From Rhodobacterales bacterium (GTDB lineage: Bacteria; Pseudomonadota; Alphaproteobacteria; Rhizobiales; Stappiaceae): a DNA stretch of 64,000 bases. The DNA lies in contig VIRH01000088.1 in assembly GCA_008107755.1 (NCBI GenBank), positions 1 through 64,000 of the forward strand, read 5' to 3'. The notes beneath the pieces are model-generated. The model was not told the DNA's origin, did no database searches, and worked only from the letters and a program-made list of their open reading frames with translations. A program made the position numbers and the translations under genes. Each line of letters begins with the position of its first letter. Position 1 is the stretch's first letter. Below are positions 30,429 to 40,141 of the stretch, piece after piece.

Positions 30429-30993
30429 CAGCATCTTGCACAATGGGCGTGGCGTTCGTCTGCTGGCCGTCTCGGCTGCCCTTGCCGCCGTTGTGACCAT
30501 CAGCGGTTGCCAGGTCCGGCCACTGTACGGCACCAGCACCGGCGAATTCGGATCGGCAAGCTCGCCCGTCGCTGCGGACATGGCGGCCATCGATCTGGAC
30601 GAAATCGACGCCAGGTTCGCGGATGCCGATTCTGCCCGTGTCCTTTACAACGAACTGACCTTCCGCTTCGAGCGCGGCGCCGCGTCTCCGCCCAAGAAGT
30701 ACCGGCTGAAGGTTCTTGCCGACGTCGGCAGCGCGTCAGTCGGGGTTGAGAAGTTTGCAGACGTACCGTCCGCCTACACGACCACTATGAACACCACATT
30801 CGTGCTCAGCGACATCGATTCCGGTGAAACGCTGATGACGGGACGGTCCTTCAAGTCCGCATCCTACGATTTCTCGAGCCAGCGGTTTGCCAACCAGCGG
30901 GCGCTGCGCAATGCGCATGAGCGTGTCGCCAAATCCGTTGCCGATGATATCGCGGCCCGGATCGCCGGGTATTTCTCCAGCAACAGGAGCTAG
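30415..30993 (+). CDS. lptE: LPS assembly lipoprotein LptE
   Basis: LptE is the outer-membrane lipoprotein that plugs the LptD barrel to assemble lipopolysaccharide at the cell surface. The 192-residue protein has a lipoprotein signal with lipobox TISGC (acylated Cys32), then the family sequence [15 protein letters not shown]. The body shows the VRPLY-type start and the [26 protein letters not shown] end typical of rhizobial LptE. It overlaps leuS by 14 bp and precedes holA by 41 bp, consistent with co-transcription. Confidence 0.9.
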   Translation: MSLFDSILHNGRGVRLLAVSAALAAVVTISGCQVRPLYGTSTGEFGSASSPVAADMAAIDLDEIDARFADADSARVLYNELTFRFERGAASPPKKYRLKVLADVGSASVGVEKFADVPSAYTTTMNTTFVLSDIDSGETLMTGRSFKSASYDFSSQRFANQRALRNAHERVAKSVADDIAARIAGYFSSNRS

Positions 30994-31034
30994 GCCCTGC
31001 CGAACCACCTAGCGCTGCCCGGAGACGATCGCCC

Positions 31035-32075
31035 ATGACTGCCCTGAAAGCCGGAGAAATTGATCGCTTCATTTCAAACCCGCCGAATGCCGGCGGGGTC
31101 GTTCTGATATTCGGCCCCGACAGCGGACTTGTTTCCGAACGGGCAACGCGGCTGGTCGGGAAGGCGTCAGAGGGCGACGACGATCCCTTCAATCTGATCA
31201 AGATCGATGCCTCCGATATCAGCTCGGATCCGAATCGATTGATCGATGAGGTCCTGACCGTTCCGCTTTTCGGCGGCCGGCGCATCGTCTGGGTCAAGGA
31301 CGCCAGCGGCAAGAACCTCACGCCTGCGCTGGAACCTGTGCTTGGCCTTGATGACTGGCAAACGCTGGTCGTTCTGGAAGGCGGAGACATCAAGAAAGGC
31401 GTCGGCTTGCGCAAGCTGGTCGAAAACCACAAGCGCGCCGTCGCAATTCCCTGCTACGCCGACAACGACCGCGGCATAGACCAGCTCATTGACGAGGAAA
31501 CCCGTGACGCCGGCCTGTCGATCACTAGAGAGGCCCGCGCGGCGCTTCACAGCCTGCTGGGCGGCGATCGGATGGCCAGCCGGGGGGAGCTGAAGAAACT
31601 GTGCCTCTACGCACTGGGCAAGGGCCGTATCGACAGTGAGGACATAGAGGCGATCATAGGAGACGCCTCCTCCTTCGAGACGTCAGAACTGATCGACGCC
31701 GCCGCCTCCGGCGATCTTTCGAAGCTCGATCACGGTCTGGAGCGATTGGCAGACGCCGGATCGAAGGCTTCCGTGATTGCGAACCAGGCCCTCAAGCATT
31801 TTCAGCAATTGCACCGGATGCGAATCGATGTGGACCAGGGCAAACCGGCCCAGGCCGTCATCGATGCCCAGCGGCCACCGGTTTTCTTCAGCCGCAAACC
31901 CGCCTTCGCGCAACAACTACGGATCTGGGCCCTGGCGGACCTGGAACGGGCAATGGATATCCTGAGCGAGGCGACCCGAATTTCGCGCCTCAACGACCCG
32001 CTCGGCGTGCCGGTCCTGTCGGAAGCCCTTCTGAAAGTCGGTCGCGCCGCACGCGCCAGAAGCCAGAGGCGCTAG
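31035..32075 (+). CDS. holA: DNA polymerase III subunit delta
   Basis: HolA (delta) is the clamp-loader subunit that opens the beta clamp. The 346-residue protein has the alphaproteobacterial HolA pattern: FGPDSGLVSERA near the start (the degenerate P-loop region), ALEPVLGLDDWQTLVVLEGGD, then the helical C-terminal half with GSKASVIANQALKHFQQLHRMR and the segment ISRLNDPLGVPVLSEALLKVGRAAR. It is the last gene of the leuS-lptE-holA run and is convergent with parB. Confidence 0.92.
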   Translation: MTALKAGEIDRFISNPPNAGGVVLIFGPDSGLVSERATRLVGKASEGDDDPFNLIKIDASDISSDPNRLIDEVLTVPLFGGRRIVWVKDASGKNLTPALEPVLGLDDWQTLVVLEGGDIKKGVGLRKLVENHKRAVAIPCYADNDRGIDQLIDEETRDAGLSITREARAALHSLLGGDRMASRGELKKLCLYALGKGRIDSEDIEAIIGDASSFETSELIDAAASGDLSKLDHGLERLADAGSKASVIANQALKHFQQLHRMRIDVDQGKPAQAVIDAQRPPVFFSRKPAFAQQLRIWALADLERAMDILSEATRISRLNDPLGVPVLSEALLKVGRAARARSQRR

Positions 32076-32487
32076 GACCCCGCTTGACCACGGATCTAGT
32101 GAGTTCTTTCTGAAAACCGTATATATTTCAAAGTGTCCGCCTACGTCCGCGCGATCATCCGAATGCGCCGTGGGTTCTGTACAAACGCTCGGTCCGCCGG
32201 CTCAATCAAAGCGCGATGAAACGGGATCAGCCTGCGAGAATTCATTCGGCGGGAGGGCACGACAGTGTCGACAAGCACGCTCGGCGCCAAGCCCAATGCG
32301 CGTCTCAAAGCGTAGTCGCAACACCAAGGGCCAGCAGGATCGAGCGGGATCTTTCCATGATCCTGTGATGGCGTCAGCTATCTGGAAATGAAGAGGTCGG
32401 AGCAACGCTGGTGCGGCATGGGGCGACCGAACCGCCGCCCTCTGCTGGACGCGCTCACAACAAAAAAAGATATTTATTTTCAGTATG
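32076..32487. other. Intergenic region holA-parB
   Basis: 412 bp between convergent genes. I see no gene, no strong terminator hairpin and no parS match here. Transcription from both sides should end in this gap. Confidence 0.4.
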
Positions 32488-33396
32488 TTAGCGTGTTTCT
32501 ACGCCAAGCTTCTTGCAAATCTCGTCAAGCTGCTCCAGCGAGCTGTACTTGATCTTGAGATCGCCGGATTCCTTGCCCGGCTTGTGCCCGACGGTGACCT
32601 TGAGCCCCAGAGTGTCCGTCAGGCGCTTTTCCAGGGCCTTGGTGTCGGCGTCTTTCTGGGCTTTCTCAGGTGACGTCTTCTTGCCCTGAAGTTTGGCAAG
32701 CGCATCGGGATCCTGCGAGATCTTTTCCGCGTCGCGGACCGTCAAACCCTTCTCGACGATCAGTTCCGCGAGAGCGGCTGGATCGTCAACCGTGATCAGC
32801 GCACGCGCATGGCCCGCGGTCAGCAGGCCTTCCGCCAGATAGTCCTTCACAGAATTGGGAAGCTTGAGCAGGCGCATGGTGTTGGCGACATGGCTGCGGC
32901 TCTTGCCGATGACCTTGGCGAGCTCGCCCTGGCTGTAGCTGAATTCCGCTGTCAGCTGATCATAGCCCATCGCTTCTTCGATGGGGTTGAGATCGGCACG
33001 CTGGACGTTCTCGATGATCGCGAGCTCCAGCGCTTCCTGATCGGTCACGTCGCGAATGATGATCGGAGCGTCGTGCAGCCCTGCCCTCTGGGCGGCGCGC
33101 CAGCGGCGTTCGCCGGCAATGATCTCGAAACGATCCGTCTTTCCTGCCGCCGGCCGGACGAGGATCGGCTGTACGATTCCCTTCGCCTTCAGCGATTCGG
33201 ACAGATCTGCCAGATCCTTCTCGGTGAAGGTCTTCCGCGGGTTGCGAGGATTGGGCTCCAGATGCTCGATCGGAACCTTGCGGGAATCACGGACAATCTT
33301 CTCGGAGGACGAGGAATTGTTTTCCGGCACCGAATCACCGATCAGCGCCGCCAATCCGCGACCAAGCCGCTTGTTCTTGTTGTCCTTCTCCGCCAT
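32488..33396 (-). CDS. parB: Chromosome partitioning protein ParB
   Basis: ParB is the CTP-dependent clamp that loads at parS and spreads to build the segregation complex. The 302-residue protein starts with the conserved LGRGLAALIGDS box, then the N-terminal ParB domain with PNPRNPRKTFTEKDLADLSESLKAKGIVQPILVRPA and the CTP-binding GERRWRAAQRAGL. A helix-turn-helix follows (LNPIEEAMGYDQLTAEFSYSQGELAKVIGKSRSHVANTMRLLKLP), with a C-terminal dimerisation domain. It is 106 bp downstream of parA, with nine parS-like sites recognised in the window. Confidence 0.97.
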   Translation of the reverse strand: MAEKDNKNKRLGRGLAALIGDSVPENNSSSSEKIVRDSRKVPIEHLEPNPRNPRKTFTEKDLADLSESLKAKGIVQPILVRPAAGKTDRFEIIAGERRWRAAQRAGLHDAPIIIRDVTDQEALELAIIENVQRADLNPIEEAMGYDQLTAEFSYSQGELAKVIGKSRSHVANTMRLLKLPNSVKDYLAEGLLTAGHARALITVDDPAALAELIVEKGLTVRDAEKISQDPDALAKLQGKKTSPEKAQKDADTKALEKRLTDTLGLKVTVGHKPGKESGDLKIKYSSLEQLDEICKKLGVETR

Positions 33397-33502
33397 ACCG
33401 CACCATATTCTTTTTATATATCAATGACTTGAGACAGATACTGGGGGTATCTGCACACACTTTTCCAATTGTCCGGACCGCTTCCGAATCAATACACCCA
33501 GA

Positions 33503-34327
33503 TCAGGCAGCGACGCGACGCAACTCGCGTTCGCGTTGGATGATCTCAGACGCCAGGCGCAGATACGCCTGGCTGCCGGCACATTTCAGATCATAGAGAA
33601 GAGCCGGCTTGCCGTAGGACGGTGCTTCGGAAACACGCACGTTCCGCGGAATGATCGTTTCGTAGACCGCATCGCCCATGGTCTCGCGCACATCGGCCAC
33701 CACCTGCGTCGACAGATTGTTACGGCTGTCATACATGGTCAGGACGATGCCGTGGATGCTCAGCTCCGGATTGAGCGCCGACTTCACCTGTTCAACCGTG
33801 CTCAGCAGCTGGCTGAGACCTTCCAGCGCAAAGAACTCGCACTGAAGCGGAACGAGAATGGAATGCGACGCCGAGAGAGCGTTGATTGTCAGCAGGTTCA
33901 GTGACGGCGGGCAATCGACCAGCACATAGGTAAAGCCGATATCCTGGAACAGCCGCGAATGGGTCAGACCCTCAATGGCATTGCGCAGGCGAAACGCCCG
34001 ATCGCTGGTGGATGCGATCTCCAGCTCGAGACCCAGAAGGTCCATCGTAGAGGGCGCCACCCACAGCCGTTGGACTGCGGTTTCGCGAATACCCTCAGCA
34101 AGCGAGCAATCGCCACTCAGAATTTCGTAAGTGGACAGGCCGCGGTCGCGATGTTCGATACCAAGACCCGTCGAGGCGTTGCCCTGCGGATCTAGATCGA
34201 TGACGAGAACCTTTTCCCCGATGGCCGCCAGTGCGGTGCCAAGGTTGATGGCAGTCGTGGTTTTACCCACCCCACCCTTCTGGTTCGCAAGCGCGAGAAC
34301 GCGCGGCATTTCGGGAAGCATGCTCAT
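33503..34327 (-). CDS. parA: Chromosome partitioning ATPase ParA (Soj)
   Basis: ParA is the nucleoid-bound Walker ATPase whose ParB-driven hydrolysis moves origins apart. The protein (274 residues from the ATG at 34327) has the deviant Walker A motif NQKGGVGKTTTAINL, DLDPQGNASTGLG (switch), and CPPSLNLLTINAL. It lacks an N-terminal operator-binding helix-turn-helix, as is normal for chromosomal Soj types. A GTG at 34333 is two codons upstream; the GGAAGG site spaces better with the ATG. It follows rsmG by 19 bp on the same strand. Confidence 0.97.
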   Translation of the reverse strand: MSMLPEMPRVLALANQKGGVGKTTTAINLGTALAAIGEKVLVIDLDPQGNASTGLGIEHRDRGLSTYEILSGDCSLAEGIRETAVQRLWVAPSTMDLLGLELEIASTSDRAFRLRNAIEGLTHSRLFQDIGFTYVLVDCPPSLNLLTINALSASHSILVPLQCEFFALEGLSQLLSTVEQVKSALNPELSIHGIVLTMYDSRNNLSTQVVADVRETMGDAVYETIIPRNVRVSEAPSYGKPALLYDLKCAGSQAYLRLASEIIQRERELRRVAA

Positions 34328-34346
34328 TACCACGACACCTTCCTGG

Positions 34347-35003
34347 CTACTTTGGCCGGGCTGAAATGTTTGAAAGAAGAAGCATCCGGCTTACAGGATC
34401 TATAAGACTTACCTTTTCTACCAGATCGAAGTCCCAAGTGTCAGAGGCTTCATTCACTTCGCGCTGAAAATCCTGACCTTTGTGGAAAACAGCGCGTGCT
34501 CCGCGCGCTGTGAAGGGCTCGGCGAGCTGCAAAAGCTGATCAAGAGACGCCAGAGCACGAGCAGAAATCGCATCGACCGATCCATAGGTCCAGCCTTTCG
34601 CAACCGATTCGATCCGTCCCGGATGAACCGTTCCCTTCGAACCAGTCTCACGAAGCGCGGTGCGCAGAAACGCGACCTTGCGCTGATTGCTTTCAATCAT
34701 GTGCACATGCCCATCCGGCTGGTCCGCGAGCAGGATCGCGGTCACAACCCCGGGAAACCCGCCACCACTCCCGATGTCGACCCAGGTGCGCGCCTCAGGA
34801 TAACTCCACTGTGTCTGAAGGCTGTCGGCGACATGACGGGTCCAGAGATCCGGTATCGTGGACGGCGCAATCAGGTTCTGTGCGGGCTGCCATTTGAGAA
34901 CAAGATCCACAAAGATCTGGAGTCTATCCAACGTTTCACGTGAAACATCCCCATACTTATACACAACCTGTCCAGAGCTGTTCAACAGCACGGGCTTGTT
35001 CAT
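34347..35003 (-). CDS. rsmG: 16S rRNA (guanine527-N7)-methyltransferase RsmG
   Basis: RsmG (GidB) methylates G527 of 16S rRNA; its loss gives low-level streptomycin resistance. The 218-residue protein has the SAM motif WVDIGSGGGFPGVVTAILLAD and the conserved VHMIESNQRKVAFLRTALRETG. The N-terminal VSRETLDRLQ segment is encoded by a parS-type sequence (34933-34946), a feature shared across alphaproteobacteria. Its end abuts mnmG by one base. Confidence 0.95.
   Translation of the reverse strand: MNKPVLLNSSGQVVYKYGDVSRETLDRLQIFVDLVLKWQPAQNLIAPSTIPDLWTRHVADSLQTQWSYPEARTWVDIGSGGGFPGVVTAILLADQPDGHVHMIESNQRKVAFLRTALRETGSKGTVHPGRIESVAKGWTYGSVDAISARALASLDQLLQLAEPFTARGARAVFHKGQDFQREVNEASDTWDFDLVEKVSLIDPVSRMLLLSNISARPK
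34933..34946. other. parS site inside rsmG
   Basis: GTTTCACGTGAAAC is a perfect 14-bp palindromic parS core. It encodes the conserved VSRET of RsmG, so the site is under both protein and DNA constraint. It is the only site of the nine without a GANTC overlap. Confidence 0.85.
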
Positions 35004-36889
35004 CAGGCAGCTCCCCTTTGATGCTGACGCTTCAAATGCGACAGGATCAGGGTCAACGCGGCCGGGGTCATGCCATCCATCCGCGAGGCTTGACCTAGGG
35101 TGGATGGACGGACATCGATCAGCTTCTGTTTGACCTCGTTCGACAGTCCAGTAATTTTTTCGTAGTCGAAACCATCGGGGATTCCCAAAGCTTCATCACG
35201 CTTCAAGGCTTCGATGTCAGCGCTCTGCCGCTCCAGGTAAACAGCATAGAGGGCATCCGTCGCCACCTGTTCGGCAATCGCCCGGTCGATGCCCGCAAGC
35301 TCTGGCCACACGTTGGTCAGCGCCTCGAAAGTCATGTCGGGATAGGACAGGAGATCGAACGCCGAACGGCGGATACCATCCTGATTGACGGGCAATCCCT
35401 TTTTCCGAGCCTCGGATGGCGTCACGGTCAGGGCCATCAACAGGGACCGGGCCTTCGAGATCTGTTCCATCTTGGCGTCATAGGCTTCGCGACGCTCCTG
35501 CGAAACGCAGCCGATTTCGATCCCCAGGGGTGTCAATCGCTGGTCCGCATTGTCGGCACGCAGCGACAGGCGATACTCTGCTCGCGACGTGAACATGCGA
35601 TAAGGCTCCGTGATACCCCGGGTCACCAGATCATCGATCATCACACCGATATAGCCCTGAGACCGGTCCACGACGAACGGCGCCATCCCGGCGACCGCAA
35701 GAGCCGCGTTCAATCCGGCAACGAGCCCCTGGGCACCCGCCTCTTCATATCCGGTCGTGCCGTTGATCTGGCCGGCGAGGTAGAGCCCTGTGCAACGTTT
35801 CGCCTCAAGCGTCGGACGCAGTTCGCGCGGATCGACGTGATCATACTCGATGGCATAGCCAGGCTGGAGAACGGTCACATCCTCCAGACCCGGAATGGTC
35901 TTCAAGAAGGCAAGCTGCGCATCTTCCGGCAGAGATGTCGATATACCGTTCGGATAGACGGTATGATCGTCCAGCCCTTCCGGCTCAAGAAAGATCTGAT
36001 GACCGTCCCTGTCGCCGAAGCGCACGATCTTGTCTTCGATTGACGGGCAGTAGCGTGGCCCACGCCCCTTGATCTCACCGGAATACATCGCTGACCGGGA
36101 GAGGTTCTCACGAATGATCCTGTGCGTTTCTGGCGTCGTCCGGGTGATATGACAAGGGATCTGGGGTGTCTCGATCCTGGCCGTCATCGTGGAGAACGGG
36201 ATCGGATCCGCGTCTCCTGGCTGCTCCTCCAGGCGGTCCCAGTGGATTGTCCGACCGTCCAGGCGCGCAGGAGTGCCCGTTTTAAGACGGCCGAGATCGA
36301 AGCCGATCTCTTCCAAGGATTCCGACAGCCCCATTGCCGGCGCTTCACCGGACCGGCCAGCGGGTATCTTCCGGTCGCCGATATGGATCAGGCCGCGCAG
36401 GAAAGTGCCGCTGGTCAGAACGATTGCGCGGCAGGAGATCTGCCGCCCGTCTGCCAACTCGATCCCGGCAATTTCGTTCGCCCTGGCTGCATCCGCAAAG
36501 ACCAGCTTGTGCGCCTCCCCTTCCACCACATCCAGATTAGACGTCGCGCGGATTTCACGCTGCATGGCCTCCCGATAGAGTTTACGGTCCGCCTGCGCCC
36601 TCGGGCCACGCACGGCCGGGCCCTTGCGGCGATTGAGCATTCGGAACTGGATACCGCCCTGATCGGCGACACGACCCATCAGGCCGTCCAGCGCATCGAT
36701 CTCACGCACCAGATGGCCTTTTCCAAGACCACCAATGGCCGGGTTGCAGGACATGACACCGATCGTATCGAAGTGGTGTGTAACCAGAGCCGTCTGGGCA
36801 CCGGCCCGCGCTGCCGCGGCCGCTGCTTCACAGCCCGCGTGACCTCCGCCGATCACCACCACGTCATATGTCAGTTTCTGTTCGCTCAT
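35003..36889 (-). CDS. mnmG: tRNA uridine-5-carboxymethylaminomethyl modification enzyme MnmG
   Basis: MnmG (GidA) with MnmE makes cmnm5U34 in tRNAs. The ~628-residue protein starts [30 protein letters not shown] (FAD-binding GxGxxG), then [17 protein letters not shown], and the SPDRGLRYC-like block represented here by [17 protein letters not shown], and a C-terminal helical domain that binds MnmE. The frame opens at 36964, but ATG 36889 has GAAGAG upstream and matches the family start. It sits between rsmG and mnmE; two parS sites lie in its 307-bp upstream gap. Confidence 0.96.
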   Translation of the reverse strand: MSEQKLTYDVVVIGGGHAGCEAAAAAARAGAQTALVTHHFDTIGVMSCNPAIGGLGKGHLVREIDALDGLMGRVADQGGIQFRMLNRRKGPAVRGPRAQADRKLYREAMQREIRATSNLDVVEGEAHKLVFADAARANEIAGIELADGRQISCRAIVLTSGTFLRGLIHIGDRKIPAGRSGEAPAMGLSESLEEIGFDLGRLKTGTPARLDGRTIHWDRLEEQPGDADPIPFSTMTARIETPQIPCHITRTTPETHRIIRENLSRSAMYSGEIKGRGPRYCPSIEDKIVRFGDRDGHQIFLEPEGLDDHTVYPNGISTSLPEDAQLAFLKTIPGLEDVTVLQPGYAIEYDHVDPRELRPTLEAKRCTGLYLAGQINGTTGYEEAGAQGLVAGLNAALAVAGMAPFVVDRSQGYIGVMIDDLVTRGITEPYRMFTSRAEYRLSLRADNADQRLTPLGIEIGCVSQERREAYDAKMEQISKARSLLMALTVTPSEARKKGLPVNQDGIRRSAFDLLSYPDMTFEALTNVWPELAGIDRAIAEQVATDALYAVYLERQSADIEALKRDEALGIPDGFDYEKITGLSNEVKQKLIDVRPSTLGQASRMDGMTPAALTLILSHLKRQHQRGAA

Positions 36890-37125
36890 GCTCTTCGTAC
36901 CGCGCACTGACCTTCCGGCCGCATCATCTGCGGGCGCGTTTCCGTGCTGTGTTATCGGGATCAAGGCGCCGACTGGTTAGACAGGATGATATCACAGGTC
37001 CGCATGCCGGCGCACGTCTGCGGAACTTATAGGTCCGCCGCACCCCTGCGTCAAAGACCAATTCCGTGATCTTCGCGTTCAGCACCGCAGACCCGTTGTG
37101 ATGTGGGTCCGCTGGCGACCGGAAA

Positions 37126-37141
37126 TGATTCACGTGAAACA
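37126..37141. other. parS-like site (mnmG-mnmE gap, left)
   Basis: TGATTCACGTGAAACA matches TGTTTCACGTGAAACA with one change at position 3 that creates a GATTC (GANTC) site. It lies in the mnmG-mnmE gap. Confidence 0.8.
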
Positions 37142-37178
37142 CGTTCCGGTTATGAATCGATCCGCTGTTTGCCTGAAT

Positions 37179-37194
37179 TGATTCACGTGAAACA
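37179..37194. other. parS-like site (mnmG-mnmE gap, right)
   Basis: TGATTCACGTGAAACA, identical to the site 53 bp away. It ends two bases before the mnmE stop codon region, and the third-position T-to-A creates GATTC. Confidence 0.8.
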
Positions 37195-37196
37195 GG

Positions 37197-38546
37197 TCAT
37201 TTTCCGATACAGAAGTCCCGGAAGATCACATCGAGGAGATCCTCAACATCGATCCTGCCGGTAATCCGGCCGAGGGCATCTGCGGCACGCCTGAGGTCTT
37301 CAGCCCGCAATTCAGCTGGAAGATGCGTTGCCTGAACCGCGGTCTCAAGATTCTCAAGGCATTGGCGAAGGTAATGCCGGTGCCGCGCTCGCGTTGCCAA
37401 GGGCGCTTCCCCGACCGAAATTGTTTCCTCGGCAAAACGTCGAAGCCGATCCAATAAGGCCGTCATTCCATCCGAAAAGGATGTCGAACAAGGAATCTCA
37501 AGGGTTGTTCCGGAAGAGTCTCGTTCCGGAAGAGTCTCAAGATCACTCTTGGTTCGGACTGTCCAGAGAGGCACGGTTTCCCGAAGATCCTGCGGAAGAC
37601 CAGCCAAGGGATCATCTTGTTCCACGCCTCCAGGCTCTACCGCCCACAAGACAAGGTCCGCTGCGCGGCCACGTTCTTCGGCCCGGCGGATACCTTCCCT
37701 CTCGACGATGCCGTCGGTCTGTCGCAGTCCCGCAGTATCAACGAGCGTCACCGGATAACCACCGAGATCCAGATGGACCTCGATAACATCTCGCGTCGTT
37801 CCCGCTTCCTCCGTAACGATGGCGACATCCCGTCCAGCAATGGCATTCAGCAAGCTGGATTTACCGGCATTGGGTGCACCCATGAGAACCACCTGCAGGC
37901 CGGACCTCAAACGCTCCCCGCTTCTGGATCGCTCCAGATGCACAGCGATCTCCTGCCCGAGCTCCCCTGCCTCGGACCAGACCTGATCGGCGACACTGCC
38001 TGGAACATCCTCCTCGTCTGCAAAATCGAAGTCCGCTTCGATCATCGCCCGCATGTGGATCAGCCGTTTGCGCCAGTCATCGTAAAGGGCGCCGAGCGCT
38101 CCCCCCATCTGCCGGATTGCCTGCTTCCTCTGACTCTCGGTTTCGGCCGCAATCAGATCGGCGAGACCTTCCACCTCTGTCAGGTCCATGCGGCCCCGAT
38201 CGAATGCTCTTCTTGTGAACTCGCCCGCTTCGGCCGGACGGCAGTCAGAAAAACCGGAGAGGACGGACAGTATCCCGAAAACCACAGCACGACCGCCGTG
38301 ACACTGAAGCTCGGCAACATCCTCTCCGGTGAAACTTGCAGGCCCTTCGAAATAGAGAACCAGGGCCTCATCCAGGACGTCCCTAGTGTCCGGATGTCGC
38401 AACTTGGCCAGCATGGTCTTCCGCGGTTCCGGCACCCTGCCTGCCAACACCTCAACGATCTCTCTCGTCCCTGGCCCGGATACACGAATGACCGCAACGC
38501 CCGAAGGCACAGCTCCGCTGGAGAGCGCAAAGATCGTGTCGGCCAT
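37197..38546 (-). CDS. mnmE: tRNA uridine-5-carboxymethylaminomethyl modification GTPase MnmE
   Basis: MnmE is the GTPase partner of MnmG in U34 modification. The protein (449 residues from the ATG at 38546, MADTIFALSSGAVPSGVAVIRVSG) has the folate-binding N domain, a helical domain, an inserted G domain with the P-loop GAPNAGKSSLLNAIAGRDVAIVTEEAGTTRD and TVDLGGYPVTLVDTAGLRQT-like switch (here DLGGYPVTLVDTAGLR), and the C-terminal FCIGK motif. The frame opens at 38618, but the family start and GGAAG upstream support 38546. Confidence 0.96.
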   Translation of the reverse strand: MADTIFALSSGAVPSGVAVIRVSGPGTREIVEVLAGRVPEPRKTMLAKLRHPDTRDVLDEALVLYFEGPASFTGEDVAELQCHGGRAVVFGILSVLSGFSDCRPAEAGEFTRRAFDRGRMDLTEVEGLADLIAAETESQRKQAIRQMGGALGALYDDWRKRLIHMRAMIEADFDFADEEDVPGSVADQVWSEAGELGQEIAVHLERSRSGERLRSGLQVVLMGAPNAGKSSLLNAIAGRDVAIVTEEAGTTRDVIEVHLDLGGYPVTLVDTAGLRQTDGIVEREGIRRAEERGRAADLVLWAVEPGGVEQDDPLAGLPQDLRETVPLWTVRTKSDLETLPERDSSGTTLEIPCSTSFSDGMTALLDRLRRFAEETISVGEAPLATRARHRHYLRQCLENLETAVQATHLPAELRAEDLRRAADALGRITGRIDVEDLLDVIFRDFCIGK

Positions 38547-38665
38547 GGTGTCTTCCAGGTTCGTCGTCGGTTCTTGGATCGCCTCTTTATCAAGTCTCGA
38601 CACGCTGGAAAAGGACAAGCCTCGTCATTCCGCAGCCGAATCAAAACGTGCGTTAAGGCGGGGTC

Positions 38666-38681
38666 TGTTTCACGTGAATCA
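38666..38681. other. parS-like site
   Basis: TGTTTCACGTGAATCA matches the parS consensus except one base near the 3' end that creates GAATC (GANTC). Confidence 0.8.
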
Positions 38682-39137
38682 AAGGCATTCGGAATAACAG
38701 TGCCGCACGGAGCGACTTCGCGTCCGACCACGTCTCTCAAGCCTTGCCGAGCGGGTGTCTTCTCCATCGGGTGATCGCCGCCGTTAGTGTGTCTGCCGAT
38801 CTGATGGCGGATGCGGAAAACTGAATGGGGAAATGACGCTCCATTGGTCGGCTAAGACATGCACCTGCCACCTCCCCTCATTCATCTAGAGGCTCGCTGG
38901 TGACGAACTTGTGGCGGCTGGGACACCGCGACACAAGGACGCCAGAACTCATGGTTATAACGGGGAACGTACAACAAGCGGATTTTGGAGCCGTATCAAT
39001 TTCCTCGCTTCATCCTTCGGTCACCAAGACGCTTTCCGCCGGCACCTATCGTGAGCGCCGAGCAGGTTTGAGGAGGGAGCATCTGTCATAGATTTACGGA
39101 TGTCCGTGAAATTGGACCGGGTCCGATTCATGTCGAT

Positions 39138-39153
39138 GGATTCACGTGAAACA
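39138..39153. other. parS-like site
   Basis: GGATTCACGTGAAACA keeps the central TTCACGTGAAACA and contains GATTC. Confidence 0.75.
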
Positions 39154-39181
39154 GATTTCAACGCACGCTCGGCCCGATGTC

Positions 39182-39197
39182 GGGTTCACGTGAATCA
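39182..39197. other. parS-like site (weaker)
   Basis: GGGTTCACGTGAATCA keeps the TTCACGTGAA core but has changes on both arms; GAATC is present. It lies 29 bp from the previous site. Confidence 0.6.
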
Positions 39198-39489
39198 CCG
39201 TCGGGCGTACCTCTTTGTTGCGAAAGGCTTTGGAAGGGCCGGATACAACAATCCACGATCTTCGGGCAGTGAAGTCTTGTTGCCCGAAGTGGTGTCCGGC
39301 TGGAAGTCTCGGGTTCGGCAAGACACGCGTCGGATCGCACCGCATGCCAGGTCTGCCGACACAATCAGGATGGGCGCAAACAGTCGTCTCTACTTCGCTG
39401 ATGGTTTCAAGATCGAATCGATGCCAGGTGCGAACGTCTCTCTGGCGGATCCTTCGCCCCACCCGGGGAGGCTTCAGTCTCAAACCGTC

Positions 39490-39505
39490 TGTTTCACGTG
39501 AATCT
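39490..39505. other. parS-like site
   Basis: TGTTTCACGTGAATCT matches the left half fully and has GAATC in the right half. Confidence 0.75.
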
Positions 39506-39533
39506 GATCATGCCGGTGGAACGGCAAACTCCG

Positions 39534-40112
39534 TCACCGCTGGGCCGTGAACATCCAGTCGGTTTTCTTCAGTCGATAGAGAACATGTTTCGCGAACGGG
39601 TGATCTGACGGTAGATTGGGATGAAGAAAGTCCCCTTCCGGATCGCGTGTCATGCCGATGCGCTCCATCACCTTTTGCGACGGCAGATTGGCCGGAATCG
39701 TAAAGGCGACGATTTCCTCGAGACCGATGGTTTCAAAGCCGAATCGAAGCCACTCTCGAGCGGCCTCGCTTGCATAGCCCTTTCCCCAGGCAGTGCGTTT
39801 CAGACGCCATCCGATCTCCACGCATGGGTCGAATGGCAAGGGTGCGTCGTAAGCCGGAATGTTCAAACCGACTAAGCCCAGAAATTCGCCCGTCTCCTTT
39901 ACCTCGACAGGTGCCATGCAGAACCCGTCTCTCACGGCTTTTTGCCTGCAACGGGAAACGAAAGAGTCAGATTTATCCCTCGTTAGCACTTCCGGAAAAA
40001 ACCGCATGACCTCGGGGTCCGCACAGATCTGACCAAACGGCTCAAGGTCTTCGTCCTTCCAGGGACGCAGCAGGAGACGGTCTGTTTCGAGTAGAATGGA
40101 AGCATCAGGCAT
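39534..40112 (-). CDS. GNAT family N-acetyltransferase (RimJ/RimL type)
   Basis: A 192-residue acetyltransferase. The opening ILLETDRLLLRPWKDEDLEPFGQICADPEVMRFFPEVLTRD and the later EIGWRLKRTAWGKGYASEAAREWLRFGFETIGLEEIVAFTIPANLPSQKVMERIGM are the RimJ/RimL-like signature, with acetyl-CoA bound near KGYASEA. Substrates of such proteins range from protein N termini to small amines; unknown here. It sits between parS clusters and rho, and is not part of a conserved operon. Confidence 0.88.
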   Translation of the reverse strand: MPDASILLETDRLLLRPWKDEDLEPFGQICADPEVMRFFPEVLTRDKSDSFVSRCRQKAVRDGFCMAPVEVKETGEFLGLVGLNIPAYDAPLPFDPCVEIGWRLKRTAWGKGYASEAAREWLRFGFETIGLEEIVAFTIPANLPSQKVMERIGMTRDPEGDFLHPNLPSDHPFAKHVLYRLKKTDWMFTAQR

Positions 40113-40141
40113 CAGATCGGGACCGATTCAGAAATGTCGAG

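Larger units (their letters stand above)
36890..37196. other. Intergenic region mnmG-mnmE with two parS sites
   Basis: 307 bp between two minus-strand genes. It contains parS sites at 37126 and 37179 and must hold the mnmG promoter. No gene is supported. Confidence 0.6.
38547..39533. other. Gene-free region with parS cluster
   Basis: 987 bp between mnmE and the GNAT gene hold no convincing gene. Four parS-like sites lie here, at 38666, 39138, 39182 and 39490. The short frames present lack domains. The region is the densest stretch of parS matches in the window and may be the main ParB loading zone together with the mnmG-mnmE gap. Confidence 0.65.

Noticed and set aside
28740..30590. 616-residue minus-strand frame opposite leuS
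   Set aside because: Antisense shadow of leuS with no domain signature.
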